A stretch of DNA of 64,000 nucleotides from Actinomycetales bacterium (GTDB lineage Bacteria > Actinomycetota > Actinomycetes > Actinomycetales > Microbacteriaceae), in contig JAFKEN010000006.1 of assembly GCA_017308515.1 (NCBI GenBank), positions 478,479-542,478 on the forward strand. Reading direction: 5' to 3'. The notes beneath the pieces were generated by a model. The model saw nothing but the letters and a program-made list of their open reading frames with translations. It made no database searches and was not told the origin of the DNA. A program made the translations under genes and the position numbers. Shown here piece after piece: positions 19,704 to 29,178 of this stretch. Positions within the stretch are counted from its first letter, which is position 1. The number at the start of each line of letters is the position of its first letter.

Positions 19704-19709
19704 GGACGG

Positions 19710-20831
19710 GTGAGCGACATCGAGATCGGCCGCGCCAAGCGCGCCCGTCGGGCCTTCGCCTTCGACGACGTGGCGATCGTGCCCAGTCGCCGCACGCGCG
19801 ACCCGCAAGACGTCAGCGTGAGCTGGACGATCGACGCGTTCACCTTCGAGATCCCCGTGCTCGCGGCCCCCATGGACTCCGTCGTCAGCCCGTCGACCGC
19901 GATCGCGATCGGGCGTCTGGGCGGTCTCGGCGTGCTCGACCTCGAGGGGGTCTGGACCCGCTACGACGACCCCGAGCCGGTGCTGCAGCGCATCCGCGCC
20001 CTGCCGGCCGCCGAAGCCACCGCCGCGATGCAGGAGATCTACGCCGAGCCCATCAAGCCCGAGCTCATCAAGTCGCGGCTGGCCGAGATCCGCGCCGCCG
20101 GGGTGCCCGTCGCGGGCGCCCTCAGCCCGCAGCGCACGCAGGAGCACCACCAGACGGTGCTCGACGCGGGGGTCGACCTCTTCGTCATCCGCGGCACGAC
20201 CGTGAGCGCCGAGCACGTCAGCAAGAGCGTCGAGCCGCTCAACCTCAAGAAGTTCATCTACGAGCTCGACGTGCCCGTCATCGTCGGCGGCGCCGCCACC
20301 TACACCGCGGCGCTGCACCTCATGCGCACAGGGGCGGCCGGCGTTCTCGTCGGATTCGGCGGCGGCGCCGCCTCCACCACGCGCACCGCGCTCGGCATCC
20401 ACGCGCCGATGGCCACCGCCGTCGCCGACGTCGCGGGAGCCCGGCGCGACTACCTCGACGAGTCGGGCGGGCGCTACGTGCACGTCATCGCCGACGGCGG
20501 TCTGGGCACCTCGGGCGACCTCGTCAAGGCCATCGCCTCGGGCGCCGACGCCGTCATGCTCGGCTCGATCCTCGCGCGTGCGCAGGAGGCGCCCGGCGGC
20601 GGCTGGCACTGGGGCGCCGAGGCCCACCACGGCGAGCTGCCGCGCGGGCACCGCGTCGAGGTCGGCACCGTCGCGCCGCTCGAGCAGCTGCTGTTCGGCC
20701 CGAGCTCGGCGGCCGACGGCCGCACCAACGTGATCGGGGCGCTGCGGAGGTCGATGGCGACGACCGGATACTCCGATCTCAAGGAGTTCCAGCGCGTCGA
20801 GGTCGTCGTCGCGCCCTACGAGCAGAGGTGA
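19710..20831 (+). CDS. guaB3: GuaB3 family IMP dehydrogenase-related protein
   Basis: A 373-aa TIM-barrel protein of the IMPDH/GMPR superfamily without CBS domains. It has FAFDDVAIVPSRRTRDPQDV at the N-terminus, PVLAAPMDSVVSP and HVIADGGLGTSGDLVKAIA. The loop where IMPDH has its catalytic cysteine reads VGFGGGAASTTR, with no cysteine, as in some other actinobacterial GuaB3 proteins as I recall them. Its reaction in vivo is therefore not settled by sequence; an IMPDH-like or regulatory role is possible. It starts at GTG 19710 on an apparently leaderless mRNA and is followed directly by glpD. Confidence 0.9.
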   Translation: MSDIEIGRAKRARRAFAFDDVAIVPSRRTRDPQDVSVSWTIDAFTFEIPVLAAPMDSVVSPSTAIAIGRLGGLGVLDLEGVWTRYDDPEPVLQRIRALPAAEATAAMQEIYAEPIKPELIKSRLAEIRAAGVPVAGALSPQRTQEHHQTVLDAGVDLFVIRGTTVSAEHVSKSVEPLNLKKFIYELDVPVIVGGAATYTAALHLMRTGAAGVLVGFGGGAASTTRTALGIHAPMATAVADVAGARRDYLDESGGRYVHVIADGGLGTSGDLVKAIASGADAVMLGSILARAQEAPGGGWHWGAEAHHGELPRGHRVEVGTVAPLEQLLFGPSSAADGRTNVIGALRRSMATTGYSDLKEFQRVEVVVAPYEQR

Positions 20832-20833
20832 GC

Positions 20834-22609
20834 ATGTCCGCCGCATCCGCCCCCGGTCCGCGCTTCCAGAACGACGGGCGCCTCGGGCCCGAGGAGCGTG
20901 CGGCGGCGCTCGCCGCGCTCGAGTCGACCGAGCTCGACGTCCTCGTCGTCGGCGGCGGCATCGTCGGCACCGGTTCGGCGCTCGACGCGGCCACCCGCGG
21001 ACTCGAGACCGGTCTCGTCGAGGCGCGCGACTGGGCGTCGGGCACCAGCAGCCGCAGCTCGAAGCTCGTGCACGGCGGCATCCGCTACCTCGAGCAGCTC
21101 GACTTCCACCTCGTGCGCGAGGCGCTCATCGAGCGCGGGCTGCTGCTGCAGGAGATCGCGCCGCACCTCGTGAAGCCGATCCGCTTCGTCTACCCGCTGC
21201 ACACGCCGCTCATCGAACGGTTCTACGTCGGCGCGGGCATGCTGCTCTACGACCTCTTCAGCTACACCGGCGGCCGCCCGCCGGGGGTGCCGCATCACGT
21301 GCACCTCACCCGCTCCGACCTGCTGCGGGCCATGCCCGACCTCCGACCCCACGCCTTCGTCGGGGGGCTCGTCTACTCCGACGGCCAGGTCGACGACGCC
21401 CGCTACGTCGCGATGCTCGCCCGCACCGCCGCCGCGGCCGGCGCCCACGTCGCCAGTCGCACCGCCGTGGTCGACTTCCTCCGCGACGGCGAGAAGGTCG
21501 TCGGGGCGCGCGTCGTCGACAAGCTCACCGGGCGCGAGTTCGAGGTGCGCGCGAAGCAGGTCGTCAACGCGACCGGGGTCTGGACCGACGAGACCCAGGA
21601 GATGGTGGGCAACAAGCACGGCCTGCGCGTGCGCGCCTCGAAGGGCGTGCACCTCCTGGTGCCCCGCGACCGGTTCCGCGCGAAGGCGGGGCTGCTGCTG
21701 CGCACCGAGAAGAGCGTGCTGTTCGTGATCCCGTGGGGCCGGCACTGGCTGATCGGCACGACCGACACGGACTGGGAGCTCGACAAGGCGCACCCGGCGG
21801 CGACCGCGGCCGACATCGACTACCTGCTCGAGCACGTCAACCGGGTGCTCGCCCGGCCGCTCACCCGCGACGACGTCGAGGGCGTCTACGCGGGCCTGCG
21901 GCCGCTCCTGGCGGGCGAGAGCGACGACACGAGCAAGCTGAGCCGCGAGCATGTCGTCGCGCGCCCCGTGCCGGGTCTCGTCGTCATCGCCGGCGGCAAG
22001 TGGACGACCTATCGCGTCATGGCCAAGGACGCGATCGACGAGGCGGTCGCCGGGCTCGAGGGACTCGCGCCGGGCTCGGTCGACGCGCGCGGGCCGATCC
22101 CGCCCTCGACGACCGAGAACGTGCCGCTCCTGGGTGCGGCGGGGTATCACGCGGCCTGGAACCGCCGGCACCGCGTCGCCCGCGCTCTCGGCGTGCCCGT
22201 GGAGCGCATCGAGCACCTGCTGAACCGGTTCGGACTGCTGACCGACGAGATCCTCGCGCTCGTCGAGGAGCGCCCCGAGCTGCTCGAGCCGCTGCCGGGG
22301 GCCGAGGAGTACCTCCGGGCCGAGGTCGTGCACGCCGCCTCGCACGAGGGCGCCCTGCACCTCGACGACGTGCTCGCGCGTCGCACCCGGATCTCGATCG
22401 AGAGCTGGGATCGCGGCCTCGCCGCCGCCCCGGTCGCCGCGCGCCTCATGGGCGAGGTCCTCGGCTGGGACGAGGAGCGCATTCGCGTCGAGGTCGAGAC
22501 CTGGAACGAGCGGGTCGCCGCCGAGCGGGCCAGCCAGGAGCAGCCCGACGACGCGAGCGCCGACGCCGTGCGGCTGCGCGCGCCGGAGGTCGGCTCCGCG
22601 ACTTCGTAG
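20834..22609 (+). CDS. glpD: Glycerol-3-phosphate dehydrogenase (FAD-dependent)
   Basis: The enzyme oxidises sn-glycerol-3-phosphate to dihydroxyacetone phosphate and passes electrons to the quinone pool; it is membrane-associated. The 591-aa protein has the FAD Rossmann motif VLVVGGGIVGTGSALDAATR, then ARDWASGTSSRSSKLVHGG and GIRYLEQLDF, which are diagnostic. The C-terminal DAO_C domain contains DVLARRTRISIE. ATG 20834 is chosen with GAGG five bases upstream; a GTG two codons earlier (20828) overlaps the guaB3 stop and is an alternative. Its neighbours do not include glpF or glpK. Confidence 0.95.
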   Translation: MSAASAPGPRFQNDGRLGPEERAAALAALESTELDVLVVGGGIVGTGSALDAATRGLETGLVEARDWASGTSSRSSKLVHGGIRYLEQLDFHLVREALIERGLLLQEIAPHLVKPIRFVYPLHTPLIERFYVGAGMLLYDLFSYTGGRPPGVPHHVHLTRSDLLRAMPDLRPHAFVGGLVYSDGQVDDARYVAMLARTAAAAGAHVASRTAVVDFLRDGEKVVGARVVDKLTGREFEVRAKQVVNATGVWTDETQEMVGNKHGLRVRASKGVHLLVPRDRFRAKAGLLLRTEKSVLFVIPWGRHWLIGTTDTDWELDKAHPAATAADIDYLLEHVNRVLARPLTRDDVEGVYAGLRPLLAGESDDTSKLSREHVVARPVPGLVVIAGGKWTTYRVMAKDAIDEAVAGLEGLAPGSVDARGPIPPSTTENVPLLGAAGYHAAWNRRHRVARALGVPVERIEHLLNRFGLLTDEILALVEERPELLEPLPGAEEYLRAEVVHAASHEGALHLDDVLARRTRISIESWDRGLAAAPVAARLMGEVLGWDEERIRVEVETWNERVAAERASQEQPDDASADAVRLRAPEVGSATS

Positions 22610-22635
22610 ACTGGACCCGTCCGGAAGGAGCCCCC

Positions 22636-23181
22636 ATGGTCGACGTACGTCGCGTCAAGCTCCCGGGCGTCGGGATCCTGCACACCTTCGTGACCGGCGA
22701 TGGCGGCAAGGTGGGGGTCATCACCCACCGCTCGGGCGCGAGCGACCTGGTCAGCTTCACCGACGCCGACGATCAGGACGCCGGCAAGGTCTCGCTGCGG
22801 CTCGACGAAGACGAGGCGCACACCCTCGCCGAGCTGCTGGGCGGCACCCGCATCACCGAGTCGCTCAGCGGCCTCGAGCAGCTGCCGGGCCTCAGCATCG
22901 ACTGGTACCACGTCGACTACGAGGACCAGATCGCCGGCCAGCCGCTCGGCTCGATGACGGCGCGCGGCCTGCCGGGCGTCACGGTCGTCGCGGTCGTGCG
23001 CGGCGACTCGGCCAACCCGGCTCCCGACGAGGACTTCCGCGTCTTCCCCGGCGACACCCTCGTGGTGGCCGGCGCACCCGAGAAGGTCGCCAAGGCCTTC
23101 TCGTTCTACCGCACGGGCGAGCTGTCGTCGAAGCCGACGACCGCGGCGATCCCGGTGCAGGACGCGCCGCCGGGGCGCTGA
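22636..23181 (+). CDS. Cation/proton antiporter regulatory subunit (KhtT-like, TrkA-C domain)
   Basis: A 181-aa cytosolic protein that ends in a TrkA-C (RCK_C) domain: GMSMTARG-like LGSMTARGLPGVTVVAVVRG, then FPGDTLVVAGAPEKVAKAFSF. The N-terminal part (VKLPGVGILHTFVTGDGGKVGV) matches the KhtT subunit of the YhaTU/KhtTU K+/H+ antiporter, which senses nucleotides or pH. GGAAGGAG precedes the ATG. khtU-like 23183 follows after one base, confirming the pair. Confidence 0.88.
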   Translation: MVDVRRVKLPGVGILHTFVTGDGGKVGVITHRSGASDLVSFTDADDQDAGKVSLRLDEDEAHTLAELLGGTRITESLSGLEQLPGLSIDWYHVDYEDQIAGQPLGSMTARGLPGVTVVAVVRGDSANPAPDEDFRVFPGDTLVVAGAPEKVAKAFSFYRTGELSSKPTTAAIPVQDAPPGR

Positions 23182-23182
23182 G

Positions 23183-24523
23183 GTGGAGGCCGGAGGCGAG
23201 CTGCTCGTCCTGGGTCTGCTGCTGCTGCTGGCGTACGGCCTCGGCCGGCTCGGCAAGCTCGTCGGGGTCCCCGCGATCCCGGTCTACATGGTCGTCGGGC
23301 TGCTCGCGAGCCCGTACACCGAGTGGTTCCCGCTGAGCTTCGACCCCCACGATGTCGAACTGGTCGCGACCTTCGGGCTCATCCTGCTGCTGTTCACGCT
23401 CGGCCTCGAGTTCGACACCGACGAGTTCTTCGGCAACGCCCGGGCCCTGCTGCTCGCGGGCGGCACGCGGCTGCTGATCAACTTCGGCGCGGGCTTCGCC
23501 TTCGGCATGCTCGTCGGCTGGGGCGCGCGCGAGGCGCTCATCATCGCAGGGATGACCGGCGTCAGCTCGAGCGCGATCGTCACGAAGCTGCTGATCGAGC
23601 TGCGCCGCCTCGCCAACCGGGAGACCCCGGTCATCCTGGGGATCGCCGTCGTGGAGGACGTCTTCATCGCGCTCTACCTCGCGATCGTGTCGGTCGTACT
23701 CGGCGGAGCGACCGACCTCGGCCCGATCCTGCTCGAGCTCGCGGTGTCGTTCCTGTTCCTCGTGGCGATGTTCGCACTCGCGCGCTGGGGCGGTCGGGTG
23801 GTGTCGCGGCTCGTGGGCGCGCGCGACGACGAGCTGTTCACGATCCTGTTCTTCGGGCTCGCCGTCGCGTTCGGGGGCATCGGCGAACTGCTCGGCGTCT
23901 CCGACGCGATCGGCGCGTTCCTCATCGGTCTCGTGCTCGGCGCGACCCGGCACCGCGAGCGGATCGCCCAGCTCGCCCTGCCGCTGCGCGACGTGTTCGG
24001 CGCGTTCTTCTTCGTGAGCTTCGGGCTCGTGCTCGATCCGCGCGCCTTCGGCACCGTCGCCGTGCCGGTCGCGATCGCGGTCGTCATGACGATCCTGCTC
24101 AACATGGGCGGCGGGCAGCTGATCGCGCGCCTGTCGCGGCTGAGCCCCGCCGAGGGCGTCAACGTGGGCGCGATGCTGACCACGCGCGGGGAGTTCGCGG
24201 TGATCCTCGCGACCCTCGCGATCGCGGCGGGGCTCGACGAGCGGCTCGTGCCCTTCGGCGGGTTGTACGTGCTCGTCATGGCGATCGTCGGCCCGGTGCT
24301 CGCCGTCAACTCGGAGCGCCTCGGTCGCCTGGTGCGCCGCGCCCCGGCGGCAGCCCGCACCCGCACCGTCGCGGAGTCGGCGGATCTCGCGGCGGCCGAG
24401 GCGGCGATGGCGGACTCCGCGGCGGGCGAGTCGGTCGTGATCGCCGAGCCCGGCGGCGACACGCTCGAGCAGGAGCCGCCGGCGCCCGCCCCGGCCCCGC
24501 GCGAGCGGGATCCGGAATACTGA
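23183..24523 (+). CDS. CPA2 family K+/H+ (or Na+/H+) antiporter, KhtU-like
   Basis: A 446-aa membrane antiporter with 12-13 hydrophobic segments. VPAIPVYMVVGLLASPYTEWF, FGLILLLFTLGLEFDTDEFF and GMTGVSSSAIVTKLL are CPA2/KefB-family motifs; ISDAIGAFLIGLV-like VSDAIGAFLIGLVLGAT follows. It lacks the RCK domain found in KefB/C, which instead is supplied by the preceding KhtT-like subunit. The soluble tail after residue 400 is acidic and Ala-rich. GTG at 23183 has no clear Shine-Dalgarno and is probably coupled to the upstream gene. Confidence 0.9.
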   Translation: MEAGGELLVLGLLLLLAYGLGRLGKLVGVPAIPVYMVVGLLASPYTEWFPLSFDPHDVELVATFGLILLLFTLGLEFDTDEFFGNARALLLAGGTRLLINFGAGFAFGMLVGWGAREALIIAGMTGVSSSAIVTKLLIELRRLANRETPVILGIAVVEDVFIALYLAIVSVVLGGATDLGPILLELAVSFLFLVAMFALARWGGRVVSRLVGARDDELFTILFFGLAVAFGGIGELLGVSDAIGAFLIGLVLGATRHRERIAQLALPLRDVFGAFFFVSFGLVLDPRAFGTVAVPVAIAVVMTILLNMGGGQLIARLSRLSPAEGVNVGAMLTTRGEFAVILATLAIAAGLDERLVPFGGLYVLVMAIVGPVLAVNSERLGRLVRRAPAAARTRTVAESADLAAAEAAMADSAAGESVVIAEPGGDTLEQEPPAPAPAPRERDPEY

Positions 24524-24527
24524 CATC

Positions 24528-25331
24528 GTGGATGCGGCGCGATTCTGGCGGGTCGCCCGTCGCCCCCGATGGATCGGGGCCCTCGTGCTCGCCCTCGCCC
24601 TGGCCGGAGTCTTCGCCGCGCTCGGCCAATGGCAGCTCGAGCGCAGCGTCGCGGCCGGCCTCGTGACCGAGGTCGACACCGAGACGGTTGTGCCGCTCGA
24701 CGAGCTCGCCGAGCCGCAGACCCCGGTGACGGGCGAGCAGGCCGCGCGGCTCGTGTCGGTCGCCGGTCGCTACGTGGCCGAGGACGCCGAGGTGCTGCCC
24801 GGCCGCGTCCACGAGGGGCGCAGCGGGGCCTGGCTGGTCGGGCATCTCGTCACCGACGACGGGGTCACGCTCGCGGTCGCGCTCGGCTGGGCGCCGGATG
24901 CCGACGCGGCGCGGGCGGCGGCGCCCGAGGGATCCGCCGAGGTCGAGCTCACCGGCCGCTACCTGCCGAGCGAGTCGCCCACCGAGTCGGACCCGATCCG
25001 CGGCACGCGCGCCCTCGCCGTGCCCGAGCTCATCAACATCTGGCCCGAGGTCGACACCGCCTACGCCGGTTACCTCGTCGTCTCCGAGGCTCCGGCGGGC
25101 CTGTCGACCATCGACGCGCCGCCGCCCAGCCCGGTGACGGGCGTCAACTGGCTCAATCTGTTCTACGCGGTCGAGTGGGCGCTGTTCGCGGGCTTCGCGC
25201 TCTACCTCTGGTACCGCGTGGTGCGCGACGTCGTCGAGGCGGAGGCCGAGCGGGCGGGGGCGGCGGCGGGGGCCGGGAATGACGCCCGGGTGGCCGCCCC
25301 GGCGCCGGAACCGCCCGAACCGCGCCCGTAG
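24528..25331 (+). CDS. SURF1 family cytochrome oxidase assembly protein
   Basis: A 267-aa protein with the SURF1 topology: an N-terminal membrane helix ([22 protein letters not shown]) ending in the signature GQWQLERS, a periplasmic domain with the conserved [16 protein letters not shown] and [22 protein letters not shown], and a second helix near residue 220. SURF1 helps insert haem a into cytochrome c oxidase. The Ala/Pro-rich C-terminal tail is disordered. The GTG start has AATACT ending six bases upstream, indicating a leaderless start inside the 3' end of the antiporter gene. Confidence 0.9.
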   Translation: MDAARFWRVARRPRWIGALVLALALAGVFAALGQWQLERSVAAGLVTEVDTETVVPLDELAEPQTPVTGEQAARLVSVAGRYVAEDAEVLPGRVHEGRSGAWLVGHLVTDDGVTLAVALGWAPDADAARAAAPEGSAEVELTGRYLPSESPTESDPIRGTRALAVPELINIWPEVDTAYAGYLVVSEAPAGLSTIDAPPPSPVTGVNWLNLFYAVEWALFAGFALYLWYRVVRDVVEAEAERAGAAAGAGNDARVAAPAPEPPEPRP

Positions 25332-25334
25332 ACT
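25329..25334 (+). promoter_or_regulatory. -10 element of a leaderless promoter for DUF3817-guaA
   Basis: TAGACT ends six bases before the ATG at 25341, with no Shine-Dalgarno sequence between them; the transcript would begin at the start codon. Confidence 0.6.
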
Positions 25335-25340
25335 GGGCGC

Positions 25341-25772
25341 ATGCCCCGCGGACCCCGCCCCTCCGACGTCCCGCGGATCCGAACGGTCCTGGGCGTCTAC
25401 CGCGTCTCCGCGATCCTGACCGGCGTCTTCCTCCTGGGCCTCGTCGTCATGATGGTGCTGCGCTACGGCTTCCACGTCGACATCGAGGCCGGCGGCGTCG
25501 AGGGGCCGCTCGCGCTGACCCAGGTGGGCCACCTGCAGGGGCTCAACGTCTCGGTGCTGCTGCTGTCGGTGCACGGCTGGCTCTACGTGCTCTACCTCGG
25601 CCTCGACTTCCTGCTCTGGCGGCTGTGCGGCTGGAGCTTCGGGCGGTTCCTGTTCATCGCGCTCGGGGGCATCGTGCCCTTCCTGTCGTTCTTCTTCGAG
25701 CTCGCGGTGCCGCGCTGGGTGCGGGAGACGATCGCCGCCGTCGAGCCCGCGGCCGAGGAGGTCGCGGCGTGA
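25341..25772 (+). CDS. DUF3817 family membrane protein
   Basis: A 143-aa protein with three to four hydrophobic segments: [45 protein letters not shown] and [16 protein letters not shown]. The [13 protein letters not shown] stretch is characteristic of DUF3817. Function is unknown; the gene is conserved next to guaA in many actinobacteria, as here, with a GTGA overlap to guaA. Confidence 0.88.
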   Translation: MPRGPRPSDVPRIRTVLGVYRVSAILTGVFLLGLVVMMVLRYGFHVDIEAGGVEGPLALTQVGHLQGLNVSVLLLSVHGWLYVLYLGLDFLLWRLCGWSFGRFLFIALGGIVPFLSFFFELAVPRWVRETIAAVEPAAEEVAA

Positions 25773-27382
25773 GCGCCGAGGCCGACGGGTCGGTGAAGCA
25801 GGCGGAGGCCGCCCTCCACCGCCCGGTGCTCGTCGTCGACTTCGGCGCTCAGTACGCGCAGCTCATCGCGCGACGCGTGCGCGAGGCGGGCGTGTACAGC
25901 GAGATCGTGCCGCATTCGATCACCGCCGCCGAGGTCGCCGAGCGCGACCCGGCGGGCATCATCCTCTCGGGCGGGCCCTCGTCGGTGTACGAGGAGGGCG
26001 CTCCGGGACTCGACCCCGGCATCCTCGAGCTCGACGTTCCGACCCTCGGCATCTGCTACGGCTTCCAGGTGATCGCGCGCCAGCTCGGCGGGGAGGTGGC
26101 GCGCACCGGCGGGCGGGAGTACGGATCCACCGAGATCGACCTCGCCGACGGCGCCGCGGCGAGCGCGTTCCTGCGCGATCAGCCGGCCAGCCAGATCGCC
26201 TGGATGAGCCACGGCGACTCGGTCGTGCGCGCCCCCGAGGGATTCGAGGTGCTCGCCTCGAGCGCCTCGACCCCGGTCGCCGCCTTCGCCTCCGACGCGC
26301 GCCGGGTGTACGGCGTGCAGTGGCACCCCGAGGTCAAGCATTCGGCGCACGGGCAGGCCGTGCTCGAGAACTTCCTGCACCGGGCGGCCGGGATCCCCGC
26401 CGACTGGAACGCCGACAATGTCATCGCCGACCAGGTCGCGCGCATCCGGGCCCAGGTCGGCGGCGGGCGCGTGCTCGCCGCCCTCTCCGGCGGCGTGGAC
26501 TCGGCGGTCGCGGCCGCGCTCGTGCACGAGGCGGTCGGCGACCAGCTGGTGTGCGTCTTCGTCGACCACGGGCTGCTGCGCCTGGGCGAGCGCGAGCAGG
26601 TCGAGCAGGACTACGTGGCCTCCACGGGGGTGCGGCTCGTGACGGTCGACGCCTCCGAGCGGTTCCTCTCGGCCCTCGTCGGCGTGACCGACCCCGAGGA
26701 GAAGCGCAAGATCATCGGGCGCGAGTTCATCCGCACCTTCGAGGCGGCCCAGGCGGAGCTCGTCGCGGAGTTCGCGGCCGAGGGCGACCCCATCCGCTTC
26801 CTCGTGCAGGGCACGCTCTACCCCGACGTCGTCGAGTCGGGCGGCGGCAGCGGCACCGCCAACATCAAGAGCCATCACAACGTGGGCGGGCTGCCGGAGG
26901 ATCTTCAGTTCGAGCTCGTCGAGCCGCTGCGCACCCTCTTCAAGGACGAGGTGCGTGCGATCGGGCGCGAGCTCGGGCTGCCGGAGGCGATCGTCGGCCG
27001 GCACCCCTTCCCGGGGCCGGGGCTCGGCATCCGCATCGTCGGCGAGGTCACCTTCGAGCGGCTCGAGCTGCTGCGGGCGGCCGACGCGATCGTGCGGCAG
27101 GAGCTCACCGCGGCCGGTCTCGACGCGGAGATCTGGCAGTGCCCCGTCGTGCTGCTCGCCGACGTGCGCAGCGTCGGGGTCATGGGTGACGGCCGCACCT
27201 ACGGGCACCCCATCGTGCTGCGGCCGGTCTCGTCGGAAGACGCCATGACCGCCGACTGGACGCGGCTGCCCTACGACGTGCTCGCGCGCATCTCGAGCCG
27301 GATCACGAACGAGGTCGACGGCGTCAACCGCGTCGTGCTTGACGTGACCAGCAAGCCGCCGGGAACCATCGAGTGGGAATGA
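25769..27382 (+). CDS. guaA: GMP synthase (glutamine-hydrolysing)
   Basis: It aminates XMP to GMP using glutamine and ATP. The 537-aa protein has a class I glutaminase domain with nucleophile Cys in [16 protein letters not shown] and the His/Glu pair in [10 protein letters not shown] (most homologues have GVQFHPEV), followed by the ATP pyrophosphatase P-loop [15 protein letters not shown] and the C-terminal dimer domain ending KPPGTIEWE. About 15 extra residues precede [23 protein letters not shown] at 25769 overlaps the DUF3817 stop; the stop overlaps the next GTPase gene (ATGA). Confidence 0.97.
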   Translation: MSAEADGSVKQAEAALHRPVLVVDFGAQYAQLIARRVREAGVYSEIVPHSITAAEVAERDPAGIILSGGPSSVYEEGAPGLDPGILELDVPTLGICYGFQVIARQLGGEVARTGGREYGSTEIDLADGAAASAFLRDQPASQIAWMSHGDSVVRAPEGFEVLASSASTPVAAFASDARRVYGVQWHPEVKHSAHGQAVLENFLHRAAGIPADWNADNVIADQVARIRAQVGGGRVLAALSGGVDSAVAAALVHEAVGDQLVCVFVDHGLLRLGEREQVEQDYVASTGVRLVTVDASERFLSALVGVTDPEEKRKIIGREFIRTFEAAQAELVAEFAAEGDPIRFLVQGTLYPDVVESGGGSGTANIKSHHNVGGLPEDLQFELVEPLRTLFKDEVRAIGRELGLPEAIVGRHPFPGPGLGIRIVGEVTFERLELLRAADAIVRQELTAAGLDAEIWQCPVVLLADVRSVGVMGDGRTYGHPIVLRPVSSEDAMTADWTRLPYDVLARISSRITNEVDGVNRVVLDVTSKPPGTIEWE

Positions 27383-29178
27383 GTGGGGGCCGACCGGCGG
27401 CGCTCGACTCGCTCGAGCGTCTGCGGGCGTCCCTCACCGACGTCGGGCTGACCCTCCCGCTCGACGGGGCCGCGGCCCAGCGCGAGGCCGCCGCGGCGGC
27501 CGTACGGCAGATCGACGACTACATCCGCCCGCGTCTGACCGATCTCGACGCGCCGCTGCTGGCGGTCGTCGGCGGCTCGACCGGCTCGGGCAAGTCCACG
27601 ATCGTCAACGCCCTCATCGGCACCCCCACGACCCGGGCGGGCGTGATCCGGCCGACGACCCGGCAGCCGATCCTCGTGCACGCGCCGGTCGACGCGGGCT
27701 GGTTCGCGAGCGATCGGATCCTGCCCGGGCTCGCGCGCGTGCGCGGGCGCGTCACCGCCCCCGGCACCCCGGCCTCGGCGGCGGGGGACGCGCCGACCGC
27801 CGCGCGCATGACCGAGCTCATGCTGCTCGGCCACGAGCGGGTGCCCGAGTCGCTCGCGCTCGTCGACGCGCCCGACATCGACTCGGTGGCCGACGACAAT
27901 CGCGCGCTCGCGGCGCAGCTGCTCGCGGCCGCCGACCTGTGGCTCTTCGTCACGACCGCGAACCGGTACGCCGACGCCGTGCCGTGGGCGCTGCTCGACG
28001 GCGCCGCCGCGCGCGACGTCACGGTCGCCGTGGTGCTCAACCGGGTGCCGCCGGGGGCGGCGGCCGAGGTGCTGCCGGATGTCACGGCGATGCTCGAGGA
28101 CCACGGCCTCGGCGGCGCCCCGGTCTTCGTCATCGAGGAGCAGCCGCTCGACGAGCTCGGCATGCTGCCGGCGTCGGCGGTCGACGGGCCCCGCGCCTGG
28201 CTCACGGCGATCGCCGCCGACCGGGCCGAGCGCCTCCGGATCGCGGCGAACACCCTGCGCGGCGCGGTCGCCGATCTCGACGCGCGTGTGGCCGTGATCG
28301 CGGCCGCCCGCCGCGCCCAGCTCGACTGGGTCGACGCGACCCGCGAGCTCGTCGCGCACGAGTACGCGAGCGCCGCGGAGGCGGTCGACGAGGCGACCCG
28401 CGACGGCGCCCTGCTGCGCGGCGAGGTGCTCGCGCGCTGGCAGGACTTCGTGGGCACGACCGACCTGTTCCGCGGGATCGAGCGCTGGTTCTCCCGCGCG
28501 CGGGACTCGGCCACCGCGTGGATCATGGAGCGACCGCAGCCGGTCGTCGACGTCGAGACGCGCATCGAGCACGGCCTGCACGCGGTCATCGTCGACCAGG
28601 GAGGTCGGGCCGCCGCCGCGGTGTGGGCGGGCCTGCAGCGCAGCGACGCGGGGCGCGCGATCGCGCAGGAGCATCCCGCGCTCGGCACCGAGAGCCCCGG
28701 CTTCGCCGACCGGGCGGCGGCGACGATCCGCGAGTGGCAGGGTGCTCTTCTGCGGCTGATCCAGGAGAACGCCGGGTCGAAGCGCATCCGGGCGCGCGTG
28801 CTGTCGGCGGGCCTCAACGTCGTGACGGTCGCGCTCATGATCGTTGTCTTCGCCTCGACCGGCGGGCTCACGGGGGGCGAGATCGCGATCGCCGGCGGCT
28901 CGGCCGTCATCGGCCAGAAGCTCCTCGAGACGATCTTCGGCGAGGATGCGGTGCGCCGGCTGGCCGCTCAGGCCCGGAAGGATCTCGGCACGCGCGTCGC
29001 GGCGCTCTTCGACGCCGAGTCGATGCGCGCGGTCGACGCACTCGAGCGGGCGCGGTTCGGCGCCTCGCCCGAGTCGCTGCGCCGGGAGTCGGCCGCCCTG
29101 CTCGCGGACCTCCGGCGGATCGGGGTCGCGGGCGAGGGTGCCGAGTCCGACGCGGAGGGACCGGGAGGCCCGGCATGA
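27379..29178 (+). CDS. Dynamin-like GTPase (first of a tandem pair)
   Basis: A 599-aa GTPase. G1 is [19 protein letters not shown] near residue 65, G2/G3 are RPTTRQPIL and [10 protein letters not shown], and the G4 position reads VVLNRV rather than NKxD. A hydrophobic hairpin near residues 475-510 ([17 protein letters not shown], then [21 protein letters not shown]) resembles the membrane paddle of bacterial dynamin-like proteins. Function is inferred as membrane remodelling or septum-related only from family resemblance. The start ATG lies in an ATGA overlap with guaA; a GTG two codons upstream is possible. The next GTPase gene overlaps by four bases. Confidence 0.8.
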   Translation: MSGGRPAALDSLERLRASLTDVGLTLPLDGAAAQREAAAAAVRQIDDYIRPRLTDLDAPLLAVVGGSTGSGKSTIVNALIGTPTTRAGVIRPTTRQPILVHAPVDAGWFASDRILPGLARVRGRVTAPGTPASAAGDAPTAARMTELMLLGHERVPESLALVDAPDIDSVADDNRALAAQLLAAADLWLFVTTANRYADAVPWALLDGAAARDVTVAVVLNRVPPGAAAEVLPDVTAMLEDHGLGGAPVFVIEEQPLDELGMLPASAVDGPRAWLTAIAADRAERLRIAANTLRGAVADLDARVAVIAAARRAQLDWVDATRELVAHEYASAAEAVDEATRDGALLRGEVLARWQDFVGTTDLFRGIERWFSRARDSATAWIMERPQPVVDVETRIEHGLHAVIVDQGGRAAAAVWAGLQRSDAGRAIAQEHPALGTESPGFADRAAATIREWQGALLRLIQENAGSKRIRARVLSAGLNVVTVALMIVVFASTGGLTGGEIAIAGGSAVIGQKLLETIFGEDAVRRLAAQARKDLGTRVAALFDAESMRAVDALERARFGASPESLRRESAALLADLRRIGVAGEGAESDAEGPGGPA

